Origin: Sulfurovum sp. 16-42-52
Lineage (GTDB): Bacteria; Campylobacterota; Campylobacteria; Campylobacterales; Sulfurovaceae
Length of the DNA: 64,000 nucleotides
Direction of reading: 5' to 3'
NCBI GenBank assembly: GCA_002281755.1
Contig: NCHB01000002.1
Location: 1 to 64,000, forward strand
The position numbers were made by a program, and so were the translations under genes. Position 1 is the stretch's first letter. Every line of letters starts with the position of its first letter. The notes beneath the pieces are model-generated. The model saw only the letters and a program-made list of their open reading frames with translations. It was not told the origin of the DNA and did no database searches. Of this stretch, positions 54,508-63,177 are shown in pieces.

Positions 54508-57500
54508 ATGAAAATAATTTTTTCGATGAAGATGGCAGTGGCGATGCTGTTTTTGTTTGGGGTACTCATAGGTGTTGCAACATTTATAGAAAACGACTAC
54601 GGGACACAAACGGCTAGAGCACTTATCTATAAAGCACTATGGTTTGAGGTCTTTTTAGCCTATTTTGTTGCTATCTTGGTCTATAACATCATTCAGGTCA
54701 AATCATATAAGAGCAAACCCGCTGTTTTTCTCTTTCATTTTTCTTTTCTTGTGATTGCTTTGGGTGCGCTTATCACGCGTTATGTAGGCTATGAAGGGGT
54801 GATGCATATCCGCGAAGGCGAAACCAGCTCCGTGATGGTCTCCGATGCCAATGTTTTGCAGGTGTATGCCGAAGCTGACAAAGCGCGTGCATCAGTTGAA
54901 AAAGAGCTTTATCTTTCAAGTATGACGACCAACAGGCTCAAAGAGGGTCTCAGTATAGGGCAGAAAAAGGTAGATGTTGAACTTGTCAAGTATATGCCGA
55001 CGGCTCAAGAGACGGCTGTACCATCAGAACAAGGCAAAAAACTTTTAGAGCTTAAAATCTCAACAGGTCAGATGGGTGAAATGTATTATCTGGCTCAAGG
55101 TGAGAAAAAAGATTTTGGTACCTTTTATGTGGGCTACAATACTGAAAAAACAACAGATAAACCGATGTTTTTGATAGAAGATAATGCCACAGGCTACAAA
55201 GTTGACTTCCCCTTTACACTTGAGACACTCAACATGAATGACAAAAGTTCAGGCGAACTGCAAGCAGGTATCAATGCCTTTCATACCAGAATGCTCTATC
55301 GTTTCGGTTCAAACGCCATTGTACTTAAAACTGTCCACGAAAAAGCAGAAGTAAAGCTCGAACCAAAAGGGCTTAAAACCCAAAGCGGACAGGCTGAGTA
55401 TATGCAATGGAAAGTCTCTGTAGGAGACAAAAGCCAGCTTGTTACAACGCGCCCATACAAGGGTAGAGTAGGCAAGATAGAGCAATTCAACCTAGACGGT
55501 GTTGCCATACAGCTGCGTGTGGGTGCCAAACTGATAGATGTGCCTTTTGGTATCAAACTTGATGATTTTGAACTTGAACGCTACCCTGGTTCGATGACAC
55601 CTGCCTCGTACTCAAGCGATGTGGTGCTGATAGATAAAGAGCAAAATATCACTATGCCTTATAAGATTTATATGAACCACATCCTCGATCATAGAAATTA
55701 TCGTTTTTTCCAGTCTTCGTATGATCAGGATGAAAAAGGCACGGTGCTATCAGTCAATCATGACCCCGGTACTTGGCCAACCTACATCGGATACATTTTA
55801 CTAGGGCTTGGGATGATTTGGTCATTGTTTGCGCCCACGGGAAGATTTCAAAAACTCCTCAAAAGTGCACGTAAACTGCAGGCATCTGCTGCAGCTGTGG
55901 CATTGACGTTGTTTTTGGCAGCAAATCCGCAAACGCTCCATGCTGCTTCACCGGTAGTGGATGAAGCAATGCTCAAAGCGATGCATTCGTATGATATCGC
56001 CCATACGAAAAACTTTGCAACACTCGTCGTGCAGGATCAGCAGGGACGTATGAAGCCGATGGATACGGTTGCGCATGAGGTGATTGCAAAGATTACGGGA
56101 AGATCTGTGCTTTTTGACCTTGAACCTACCCAAATGTTTTTAGGGATGATCATGCAGCCAGAACTCTATCAGAATGTTCCGATGATCAAAATAGGGCATC
56201 CAAAGATTGCACTTACGCTGGGGCTTCCTGAGGGAACACAGTATGCAAAATTTACCGATTTTTTTGTGCAGTCAGACAATACCTATAAGATTTTTGATGC
56301 AGTGAGTCAGGCAAGTATCAAAAAACCTTTGGAGCAAACTCAATACGATAAAGAACTCATCAAGATAGATGAGCGGGTCAATGTGGCGTTTATGTCTTAT
56401 CAAGGCTCACTCCTGCGACTATTCCCAAAACCCCAAGATGCTAACAATAAGTGGATGGCACCCATGGACGCCATCCAAACTTTTCCAAAAGAGCAGGCTG
56501 ATACGGTACGGATGATCATCGCAGCTTATTTTCAAACGGTGGCGATGGGGCTGCAAAAAGGTGAGTGGCAGTTGGCAGACAAAGCGCTCATAGGTATACA
56601 TCAGTACCAAGAAAAGTATGGTGCAGCCGTTATGCCAAGCCCCTCTCACATCGAAATGGAGATCAAATACAATCAGTTTGGTTTGTTTGGCAAGCTTGTA
56701 CCGCTGTATCTGCTGCTAGGACTTGTATTGCTTGTATTTGCTTTTATTCATGTACTTAAACCCACTTTTTCGATGAAGTGGATCATGCGTGGGGCATGGG
56801 CTATCTTTGTCTTTGGCTTTCTCATGCACATTGCAGGATTGGCTATCCGTTGGTATATCGCAGGGCACGCTCCATGGTCAAATGCCTATGAGTCTATCGT
56901 ATTCATCGCAGCAGCTACGGTGCTCGCCGGCGTCATCTTGGCACGTAAGTCACCGTTTGCTTTGGCAGGAACAGCTATCTTGGCAGGGGTGACGATGGGT
57001 GTGGCACATATGAACTTCATCAACCCCGAGATCACCAATCTTGTACCGGTACTCAAATCCTACTGGCTGATGATACACGTGGCAACGATTATCTCAGGTG
57101 ACGGTTTTTTTGGTTTGGGTTCTATCTTGTCACTTTTAGTATTAATCCTATATATATTAAGAGGCAAAAACGGAAATGCAAACATCGACCGTTCCATCAA
57201 AGAACTGACCAACCTCTCTGAAATGGGACTCATCATAGGGCTTTTTTTGTTGACGATAGGAAACTTCCTCGGTGGTGTCTGGGCAAATGAAAGCTGGGGA
57301 CGCTACTGGGGCTGGGATGCCAAAGAGACATGGGCAGCAGTGACCATACTTATCTATGCGACGGTGCTTCACTTGAGGTTTGTACCTGCACTGAAAACAA
57401 ACTTCATCTATAACGTTGCTGCAACATGGGCATACTCTACGGTACTCATGACCTATTTTGGTGTAAATTATTATCTCTCAGGACTGCATTCGTATGCTGC

Positions 57501-57597
57501 TGGTGACCCTGTGCCTATTCCGATGTGGGTTTATTATGCGATTGCAGGGTTATTTGCACTGACATTACTCGCAGCTAGAAACAGAAAATTATCTTAA
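54508..57597 (+). CDS. ccsBA: Fused CcsBA cytochrome c synthase (ResB-ResC)
   Basis: System II heme-handling and ligation protein, typical of Campylobacterota where CcsB and CcsA are one chain of about 1,000 residues; here 1,029. The ResB half has N-terminal helices (MAVAMLFLFGVLIGVATFI; VFLFHFSFLVIALGALI), a long periplasmic domain to about 425 and another helix. The CcsA half from about 730 has multiple helices and the heme-binding WWD motif (GRYWGWDAKETWAAV, near 930), with flanking histidines in LMHIAGLAIRW and MIHVATI. It would mature the cytochrome encoded at 24137-24502, among others. Confidence 0.95.
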   Translation: MKIIFSMKMAVAMLFLFGVLIGVATFIENDYGTQTARALIYKALWFEVFLAYFVAILVYNIIQVKSYKSKPAVFLFHFSFLVIALGALITRYVGYEGVMHIREGETSSVMVSDANVLQVYAEADKARASVEKELYLSSMTTNRLKEGLSIGQKKVDVELVKYMPTAQETAVPSEQGKKLLELKISTGQMGEMYYLAQGEKKDFGTFYVGYNTEKTTDKPMFLIEDNATGYKVDFPFTLETLNMNDKSSGELQAGINAFHTRMLYRFGSNAIVLKTVHEKAEVKLEPKGLKTQSGQAEYMQWKVSVGDKSQLVTTRPYKGRVGKIEQFNLDGVAIQLRVGAKLIDVPFGIKLDDFELERYPGSMTPASYSSDVVLIDKEQNITMPYKIYMNHILDHRNYRFFQSSYDQDEKGTVLSVNHDPGTWPTYIGYILLGLGMIWSLFAPTGRFQKLLKSARKLQASAAAVALTLFLAANPQTLHAASPVVDEAMLKAMHSYDIAHTKNFATLVVQDQQGRMKPMDTVAHEVIAKITGRSVLFDLEPTQMFLGMIMQPELYQNVPMIKIGHPKIALTLGLPEGTQYAKFTDFFVQSDNTYKIFDAVSQASIKKPLEQTQYDKELIKIDERVNVAFMSYQGSLLRLFPKPQDANNKWMAPMDAIQTFPKEQADTVRMIIAAYFQTVAMGLQKGEWQLADKALIGIHQYQEKYGAAVMPSPSHIEMEIKYNQFGLFGKLVPLYLLLGLVLLVFAFIHVLKPTFSMKWIMRGAWAIFVFGFLMHIAGLAIRWYIAGHAPWSNAYESIVFIAAATVLAGVILARKSPFALAGTAILAGVTMGVAHMNFINPEITNLVPVLKSYWLMIHVATIISGDGFFGLGSILSLLVLILYILRGKNGNANIDRSIKELTNLSEMGLIIGLFLLTIGNFLGGVWANESWGRYWGWDAKETWAAVTILIYATVLHLRFVPALKTNFIYNVAATWAYSTVLMTYFGVNYYLSGLHSYAAGDPVPIPMWVYYAIAGLFALTLLAARNRKLS

Positions 57598-57602
57598 CTT
57601 TC

Positions 57603-57630
57603 AACCTCCTTGAAATCTAACAAGGAGGTT
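57603..57630 (+). terminator. Hairpin after ccsBA
   Basis: AACCTCCTTG-AAATCTAA-CAAGGAGGTT, a perfect 10-bp stem starting 5 bp after the ccsBA stop. There is no T tract, so termination efficiency is uncertain. Confidence 0.6.
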
Positions 57631-57665
57631 ACAATACTTCAAGCATTCTTTTTCATGTTTTATAC

Positions 57666-57671
57666 TATAAT
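57666..57671 (+). promoter_or_regulatory. -10 box of mscL-rlpA
   Basis: TATAAT, 28 bp upstream of the mscL ATG; AAGGAAG precedes the ATG. Confidence 0.55.
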
Positions 57672-57699
57672 ATTTCATATCGTATAAAAAGGAAGAAGC

Positions 57700-58131
57700 A
57701 TGTTGGAAGAATTTAAAAAATTTCTCGTTCAGGGAAATATGGTCGATATGGCAGTGGGATTCATTTTTGGCGGTGCATTTGCAACGGTTGTCAAATCAAT
57801 GGTCGCCAATGTGGTGATGCCGCCTGTAGGTATGCTGATGGGAAAAGTTGACTTTTCCCAACTCTTCATCGCGCTGGATGGCAATACCTATGCGAGCATG
57901 GAAGCACTCGACAAAGCCGGAGCCCCTGCTATCAAATACGGTTTGTTTATCAATGACATCATCTCTTTTATCATCTTGGGTTTTGTGGTGTTTATGTTCA
58001 TCAAAGGCTACAATAAACTCAAAGCATCCAAAGAAACGGTTGAAGTAACAACAAAAATCTGTAGCGAATGTGCAGAAAGCATACCGCTTGCAGCCAAAAA
58101 ATGCGGACATTGCGGCAATACTCATGTTTAA
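57700..58131 (+). CDS. mscL: Large-conductance mechanosensitive channel with zinc-ribbon tail
   Basis: Pressure-release channel of the inner membrane. It has 143 residues with two helices: the TM1 gate region NMVDMAVGFIFGGAFATVVK and TM2 FINDIISFIILGFVVFMFI. After the core comes ICSECAESIPLAAKKCGHCG, a CxxC...CxxC ribbon replacing the plain helical bundle end seen in E. coli. Such tails occur in other MscL proteins. Its stop overlaps rlpA by 8 bp, coupling the two envelope-stress genes. Confidence 0.95.
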   Translation: MLEEFKKFLVQGNMVDMAVGFIFGGAFATVVKSMVANVVMPPVGMLMGKVDFSQLFIALDGNTYASMEALDKAGAPAIKYGLFINDIISFIILGFVVFMFIKGYNKLKASKETVEVTTKICSECAESIPLAAKKCGHCGNTHV

Positions 58132-58576
58132 CCGTAAAATTTTGGTGTTTTTAGCCTCTGTAGCGCTTTTTTCGGGCTGTGCGACAACGTCTCAGCTTGA
58201 TGCAAAGAAACACCCTAAAAAAGAGTCAACGCCATTAACCTATGATGCAAAGAACTATCATGTCGATACCAAAACAAAACCCCAAGTGGGTAATGCATCC
58301 TACTATGCCAAGTGCTTTCACGGCAGACGCACAGCCAGTGGTGAAATATGTGATACTCGTCTTTATACCGCAGCCCATCGCTCGTTTCCCTTTGGTACCA
58401 TCATCCGTGTGACGATGGTTAAGACAGGAAAAAGTGTCTTAGTGAAGGTAAATGACAGGGGACCTTTCAGTAGGAGCAGGGTAGTAGATATCTCAGTCGC
58501 AGCAGCAAAACAGTTGGGACTGATAGGTCCGGGTGTTGCAAAAGTGAAAGTTGAAAAATTGGTGAAGATACACTAA
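58124..58576 (+). CDS. rlpA: RlpA-like septal lipoprotein
   Basis: 150 residues. The lipobox LFSGC gives a lipidated cysteine at about residue 18, so it should sit in the outer membrane. The double-psi beta-barrel RlpA domain is clear: GNASYYAKCFHGRRTASGE, THAHRS-like AAHRSFPFGTIIRV, and VKVNDRGPFSRSRVVDIS. Homologs cleave naked glycans at the septum. There is no SPOR domain. It starts within the end of mscL; longer in-frame starts inside mscL are rejected because they would hide the signal sequence. Confidence 0.92.
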   Translation: MFNRKILVFLASVALFSGCATTSQLDAKKHPKKESTPLTYDAKNYHVDTKTKPQVGNASYYAKCFHGRRTASGEICDTRLYTAAHRSFPFGTIIRVTMVKTGKSVLVKVNDRGPFSRSRVVDISVAAAKQLGLIGPGVAKVKVEKLVKIH

Positions 58577-58590
58577 AGTCTTCTTTAGTG
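58571..58590. terminator. Hairpin between rlpA and tcdA
   Basis: CACTAAAG-TCTT-CTTTAGTG, a perfect 8-bp stem covering both stop codons of these convergent genes; a likely two-way terminator, though without a long T tract. Confidence 0.6.
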
Positions 58591-59220
58591 CAGTATTCTT
58601 TTGATGACCTCAGAGCAAACCGTCAGTCCCACGGCGCCTGTAACGGCAACGCAAGAACCTTTTTCTTTGCATTTGTCTTCTTCGGGTGAAAAGACAACGA
58701 TGAAGTTTTTGTTAAATTTGGCTTTTTTGAGTTCGTCACGTATTTTTTTAGCCAGCGCATCACCATGGGTTTTCCAGATGGAAGTCACTTCTATTTTGTT
58801 GGTATCAAAACGTTTGGCTGAACCCAGTGCCATGATGAGTTTTTTGTAACATTTTTTGGCGACTTCTATCTTCACCTTAGTGGTATCGGCTGCATCGATC
58901 ACAAGATCATAAGGTTCAAAGTCAAAGCTAGCCACCCACGCCATATCCATCTGCTGTTCGATGGTTTGGATGCCGGGGTAGAGGTTTGCTAGGGTGTCAA
59001 CTTTGCTCATTCCCACTGCATCAGAGCCTATCTGTCTGTTGCGGTTACTTTCATCATACACATCAAAGTCCAAAATGGTGATGTCTTGTACGCCCGAACG
59101 ATAGAGACAATCTAGCGCGTAACTCCCCACCCCACCTACACCCAAGATGAGTATCTTTGCCTGCTGCAACTTAGCAAAGTTTTCTTCGCCAAAGAGCATT
59201 TTACAGCGCTCAAACCTCAT
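58585..59220 (-). CDS. tcdA: ThiF/E1-like tRNA threonylcarbamoyladenosine dehydratase
   Basis: 211 residues. The ATP-binding Rossmann motif ILGVGGVGSYALDCL is followed by the catalytic-type YDESNRNRQIG, VIDAADTTKVK and a late KCKEKGSCVAVTGAVGL. This matches TcdA/CsdL proteins, which cyclise t6A in tRNA. It is slightly shorter than E. coli TcdA. It is 3 bp after surE on the same strand. Another E1-like role cannot be excluded. Confidence 0.88.
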   Translation of the reverse strand: MRFERCKMLFGEENFAKLQQAKILILGVGGVGSYALDCLYRSGVQDITILDFDVYDESNRNRQIGSDAVGMSKVDTLANLYPGIQTIEQQMDMAWVASFDFEPYDLVIDAADTTKVKIEVAKKCYKKLIMALGSAKRFDTNKIEVTSIWKTHGDALAKKIRDELKKAKFNKNFIVVFSPEEDKCKEKGSCVAVTGAVGLTVCSEVIKRILH

Positions 59221-59223
59221 GAT

Positions 59224-60003
59224 TTATATCCATTCGTTTAATGAATTGATATCATCATAGCTCGTCATGTCCAAATGCACAGGCGTGACGGACACATAGC
59301 CGTCATTGATGGCCTCAAAGTCTGTGACATGCCCTTGTGTCTCCATCCATCCCAAAGCAGGCAATCCTATCCAGTAGTACTCTTTGCCTCGGGGGTTGTA
59401 GTGTACTTCTGCATGATGTCCATAGAGTCGGTTACCCGCACGGGTGACTTTAAAGCCTTTACACGCCGAAGGCATGAGAGGAGGGATGTTAATGTTGAGA
59501 AATTTTCGCGGAGGAAGGGGAAACTCTTCTTCAAAGATCTTTTTTACCAGTGTAGCGATGCTCTCTTTAGCCAATGCATAACCATGTTCAGCGATGCTCT
59601 CTCCGCCGTTTTTATAGACTTGTGAGATAGCGATGGCAGGGATGCCCTGAAGCACCGCTTCCATAGCAGCTGAGGCAGTACCTGAGTAGGTGATGTCTTC
59701 ACCCATATTGGAGCCGATATTGATACCTGAGATGACGATGTCGGGTCTGTTTTCTTTGGTGAAGAGTTTATTGAGAGAAAGAAACACACAGTCTGTGGGT
59801 GTGCCGTCATCAAGTTTGTAAAAATGGTCATCCACTTCTATAAAATTGAGCGGTCTCGTGAGCGTCAGTGAGTGTCCGCAAGCGGATTTTTCAGTAGTAG
59901 GTGCAACGACTGTGACATGACCCAAAGGTTTGAGTGCCTCTACGAGTGCTAAAAGTCCTTCAGACTCAAACCCGTCATCATTGGTAATCAGTATTTGCTT
60001 CAT
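59224..60003 (-). CDS. surE: 5'/3'-nucleotidase SurE
   Basis: A stationary-phase nucleoside monophosphate phosphatase, 259 residues. The metal-binding ITNDDGFESEGL start, SACGHSLTLTRPL, and the ISGINIGSNMGEDITYSGT active-site segment are intact. It is co-directional with tcdA. The minus-strand TATAAT at 60033-60038 is 30 bp upstream. Confidence 0.96.
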   Translation of the reverse strand: MKQILITNDDGFESEGLLALVEALKPLGHVTVVAPTTEKSACGHSLTLTRPLNFIEVDDHFYKLDDGTPTDCVFLSLNKLFTKENRPDIVISGINIGSNMGEDITYSGTASAAMEAVLQGIPAIAISQVYKNGGESIAEHGYALAKESIATLVKKIFEEEFPLPPRKFLNINIPPLMPSACKGFKVTRAGNRLYGHHAEVHYNPRGKEYYWIGLPALGWMETQGHVTDFEAINDGYVSVTPVHLDMTSYDDINSLNEWI

Positions 60004-60032
60004 TCTTTAACTTTGTAGTAGATTTCACCGCC

Positions 60033-60054
60033 ATTATAACCTTTTTGGTATAAT
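60033..60054. promoter_or_regulatory. Back-to-back promoters of surE and greA
   Basis: Minus-strand TATAAT at 60033-60038 faces surE, and plus-strand TATAAT at 60049-60054 faces greA. The boxes are 10 bp apart, so each lies in the other's -35 zone and polymerase binding should be mutually exclusive. Confidence 0.55.
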
Positions 60055-60086
60055 ATTCAATCTACTACTATGCAAAAGGAATAACC

Positions 60087-60575
60087 GTGCAAAAAGAGCC
60101 AATGTTTCAAGTAACCTATATCAAACTTTCAAAAGAGCTTGAGCACCTCAAAACAACAGAACGTGTCACCATCGCAACCGTGATCGATGAAGCAAGAGCG
60201 CTGGGAGACTTGAAAGAAAATGCCGAGTATCATGCAGCCAAAGAAAGACAGGGTCTCATGGAAGCGCGTATCGCTGAACTCACCGACATAGTTGGGCGTG
60301 CACAGGTGGTGGATCCTTCAACGTTTGAGCATGTACGCGTCAGTTTTGGCTCAACGGTGTGTCTGAGTGATCAGTGCAGCGAAGAAGAGCTGGTGTATAC
60401 CATTGTAGGAGGAAAAGAGTCAAATCCTTCAAAAGGGCTCATCTCCATCCAATCTCCTATGGCGCGTGTACTTATCGGCAAAGAAGAGGGTGATGAAGTC
60501 GAACTGGTACTTCCTAGCGGTACGAAGAAGTATGACATTGAAGAGGTGTCATACAAAGCCATTATCCTAGAGTAA
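60087..60575 (+). CDS. greA: Transcription elongation factor GreA
   Basis: Rescues backtracked RNA polymerase by stimulating transcript cleavage. It has 162 residues: an N-terminal coiled coil with the acidic-tip region ARALGDLKENAEYHAAKER, then the FKBP-like C-terminal domain (ISIQSPMARVLIGKEEGDEV). It starts at GTG 60087, with AAGGAA five bases upstream. It is 12 bp before argC. Confidence 0.96.
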   Translation: MQKEPMFQVTYIKLSKELEHLKTTERVTIATVIDEARALGDLKENAEYHAAKERQGLMEARIAELTDIVGRAQVVDPSTFEHVRVSFGSTVCLSDQCSEEELVYTIVGGKESNPSKGLISIQSPMARVLIGKEEGDEVELVLPSGTKKYDIEEVSYKAIILE

Positions 60576-60587
60576 AGAGGGTCTGGT

Positions 60588-61595
60588 ATGATAAATGTAG
60601 GCATTGTCGGTGCTAGCGGATACACAGGACTTGAACTGGTCAAACTACTCCTTAACCATCAGGGCTTTAAACTAAACTATCTTGCAACGACACAGGGTGA
60701 TGTGATGATAGAGCAGCTTCATCCTTCTTTGGTGGATGTCATCACGTTTCCCGTGGAAAAAGCGGATGCAGATGTGGTCGCACAACTATGTGAACTAGTC
60801 TTTCTTGCTCTGCCCCACAAAGCCTCGATGGGTTTTGCCAAAGAACTTTTAGATAAAGGCGTAAAGGTGGTCGATCTCTCTGCGGATTATCGCTTGGAGC
60901 TTGAGACGTATGAAGCGCATTATTGCCCGCATGAAGACAAAGCACACCTACCTCAAAGTGTGTACGCACTCATAGAGTACTACAGAGAAGCACTCAAAAC
61001 CACGACTCTTGCAGCGGGCCCTGGTTGTTACCCCACGGCAACGCTTCTTGGCATCTTGCCGTTTATCCCTTACATTGATACCACTGCACCGCTCTTTGTC
61101 GATGCCAAATCGGGTGTGAGTGGTGCTGGTAAAACATTGAGTGAGACCACACATTTTGTAAATATCAATGACAATATTTTTGCCTACAACCCACTCAAGC
61201 ATCGTCATGCACCTGAAATAGCAGAGAAGATCGAAAAAATACACGGCGTAAAAATGCAAGTAAATTTTGTCCCCCATCTTATACCCGCCACGCGCGGTGA
61301 ACTGGTGTCGGTGTATGGTGTTTTGAAAGAAGAGATTGACCCCCTTGAGATACTCAAAAAGCACTATGCCAATGACCCCTTTATACGCATACGTGAAACA
61401 CCTGTAGATATCAAAAGTACTGCAGGAACCCATTTTTGCGACATCTTCGCGGCTAAAAATGGTAATGCACTTTTTGTGAGTTCTGCTATTGACAACTTGT
61501 TACGCGGCGCAAGTTCACAAGCACTTGCCGCTGCCAATCTGATGTGCGGATATGATGAGGGTATGGGGTTACCTGTTATACCCTATATACCTTAG
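60588..61595 (+). CDS. argC: N-acetyl-gamma-glutamyl-phosphate reductase
   Basis: Third step of arginine synthesis. It has 335 residues, with NADP-binding GIVGASGYTGLELVKLL at the start, the active-site cysteine in AAGPGCYPTATLLG (about 147), and VDAKSGVSGAGKT. Other arg genes are not adjacent. It probably shares the greA transcript and is followed by a strong hairpin element. Confidence 0.97.
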   Translation: MINVGIVGASGYTGLELVKLLLNHQGFKLNYLATTQGDVMIEQLHPSLVDVITFPVEKADADVVAQLCELVFLALPHKASMGFAKELLDKGVKVVDLSADYRLELETYEAHYCPHEDKAHLPQSVYALIEYYREALKTTTLAAGPGCYPTATLLGILPFIPYIDTTAPLFVDAKSGVSGAGKTLSETTHFVNINDNIFAYNPLKHRHAPEIAEKIEKIHGVKMQVNFVPHLIPATRGELVSVYGVLKEEIDPLEILKKHYANDPFIRIRETPVDIKSTAGTHFCDIFAAKNGNALFVSSAIDNLLRGASSQALAAANLMCGYDEGMGLPVIPYIP

Positions 61596-61761
61596 ATAGT
61601 AATCACACGCAGTGTGTGTCTCTGTCACTATGAACGACCTTGAAAGCGAAGCGTTTCGAGAACAGTGACGCTTTTTTGCTTCGTTTTTTCTAAAAAAATG
61701 AAGAGAGAAACAACGCCTCAAGTCAAGTAAAGGGTAGTTTGCAAAATAAGAAAGAGCTGAT
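61596..61761 (+). repeat. Structured intergenic element after argC, possibly REP-like
   Basis: This 166-bp gap holds CACAC-GCA-GTGTG (61604-61616), the pair GTCACT (61624-61629) and AGTGAC (61664-61669), and CGAAGC (61647-61652) with GCTTCG (61678-61683) followed by TTTTTT. The last hairpin is a likely argC terminator. The dense overlapping dyads look like a mobile or repeated extragenic element. No gene was found in it. Confidence 0.5.
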
Positions 61762-62445
61762 ATGAACATCATCAAAGAAAATGCCTTATTTATTGCCGAT
61801 TCTCATTACCCACATCATGGTGAGGCATTTTTAGAGTTACTTCAAAAACTTGACGATGGTAGCATCCAAACCCCACAACTCTTTTTGATGGGTGATAACT
61901 TCGACCTGCTCTTTGGGCACAATGACTTCATTCAGACCTTTTCACAAGAAGCCATAGCCCTCATACAAAAGCTTTCCCAAAACATAGAGATACACTACTT
62001 TGAAGGCAATCATGATTTTTGCCTCAAGGAGTTATTCCCAGACATCAAAGTCTATAGTAGAGCACAACAACCTGTCTATTTTGACCTTGATAATAAAAAA
62101 GTCGCCTTATCACATGGTGACAAATATGAAACAGGTTTTTTGTATGACATCTATTGCAAACTATTACGCAACAAAACAACACTCAAAATCCTCAAGCCAT
62201 TTGAAAAACCCATCATCACCCATCGGTTGCAAAAACTCTCCCATAAACACATCTGTTTTACTTTTGATAAGTTTGAGCAACGTGTAGAAGCGATTTTGAA
62301 GCACTATAGCGATGTAGACATGGTCATAGAAGGGCATTTCCATCAAGCCAGAGTTATTGGCGAATACATCTCTCTGCCGTCACTCGCATGTCAAGGCAAA
62401 GTTGGTCTCATAGAAGAGGGCGAGTTGGTCTTTAAGCAACTCTGA
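61762..62445 (+). CDS. lpxH: UDP-2,3-diacylglucosamine hydrolase-like metallophosphoesterase
   Basis: A 227-residue soluble two-metal phosphoesterase, probably acting in lipid A synthesis. Motifs are FIADSHYPHH, LFLMGDNFDLLFG, YFEGNHDFCL, ALSHGDKYE and IEGHFHQARV. The order and the FDLLFG region fit LpxH/LpxH2-type enzymes, but sequence alone does not prove lipid A as substrate. Its stop overlaps the next start by 1 bp (TGATGG). Confidence 0.82.
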   Translation: MNIIKENALFIADSHYPHHGEAFLELLQKLDDGSIQTPQLFLMGDNFDLLFGHNDFIQTFSQEAIALIQKLSQNIEIHYFEGNHDFCLKELFPDIKVYSRAQQPVYFDLDNKKVALSHGDKYETGFLYDIYCKLLRNKTTLKILKPFEKPIITHRLQKLSHKHICFTFDKFEQRVEAILKHYSDVDMVIEGHFHQARVIGEYISLPSLACQGKVGLIEEGELVFKQL

Positions 62446-62867
62446 TGGTGTACCTCACACTTTTTACAGCAGCCTTTTTATCTGCAACCTTGTTGCCTAT
62501 GGGAAGCGAGGCATTGCTTCTTTATGATGTATCGCAGCATCATACTGTTTGGTTGTTGTGGAGTGTTGCAACTTTAGGCAACACCTTGGGGTCAGTGTTG
62601 AACTATTGGCTGGGGCTAAAAGGTGAGGCGTATCTTGAAAAAAAAGAAGTGGTATCTGCCAACAAAATGAAACAGGCAAAAGTGTTTTTTGAAAAGTATG
62701 GAGGAGGCACACTGTTGCTGTCATGGATGCCCATCATCGGAGACCCCTTGACATTCATCGCAGGTGTCCTGGGCTACAGCTTTAAACGCTTTGTGCTCAT
62801 TGTCGCTTTAGCCAAAGGAGTGCGTTATGCGTTTGTCATCTTTTTGGCAAGCTCTTTGTCGGTGTAA
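62445..62867 (+). CDS. YqaA/DedA-like membrane protein
   Basis: 140 residues with about four hydrophobic segments. FLSATLLPMGSEALLLYD, GNTLGSVLNYWLG, FFEKYGGGTLLLSWMPIIGD and FIAGVLGYSFKRF are typical of the short YqaA branch of the DedA/SNARE-associated superfamily, thought to help membrane homeostasis or lipid transport. It is coupled to the LpxH-like gene. Its 3' end overlaps the convergent DUF3817 gene by 43 bp. Confidence 0.88.
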   Translation: MVYLTLFTAAFLSATLLPMGSEALLLYDVSQHHTVWLLWSVATLGNTLGSVLNYWLGLKGEAYLEKKEVVSANKMKQAKVFFEKYGGGTLLLSWMPIIGDPLTFIAGVLGYSFKRFVLIVALAKGVRYAFVIFLASSLSV

Positions 62868-63118
62868 AAAGAGCCAAATGGCACCAAAGAGAGTAGGGTA
62901 TAAAACGCCGTCTCTTTCCAACTAAACCCTGCCTCTTTTTTGGCTTCAAAAATCTGATAGATAAACGCAAACACCAATAATCCATGCAACATACCCACGA
63001 TTTTTACTGCTAAAGGATACCCAAACATATATTTGATCGGCATCGCAATAAACAACAAGATGATAAACGAGATACCCTCGATTTTGTTGACAAGACGAAA
63101 CTTTTTTAATTCGGACAT
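62825..63118 (-). CDS. DUF3817 membrane protein
   Basis: 97 residues with three helices. FRLVNKIEGISFIILLFIAMPIKY, the MLHGLLVFAFIYQIF segment and LLSLVPFGSFYTDKEL fit DUF3817 (YdzA-like) integral membrane proteins of unknown function. The C-terminal 14 codons overlap YqaA on the opposite strand, a real overlap because both family endings are normal. Confidence 0.85.
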   Translation of the reverse strand: MSELKKFRLVNKIEGISFIILLFIAMPIKYMFGYPLAVKIVGMLHGLLVFAFIYQIFEAKKEAGFSWKETAFYTLLSLVPFGSFYTDKELAKKMTNA

Positions 63119-63177
63119 AGATGCTCCTATTTTTGATGAGAGTATAGCAGAAGGTGTTTAATAAACTAGATTTTAAT

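Noticed and set aside
61630-61668. Tiny ORF in the argC downstream element (MNDLESEAFREQ)
   Set aside because: Twelve codons inside a dense set of dyads, no ribosome site and no downstream biosynthetic operon that would suggest a leader peptide.
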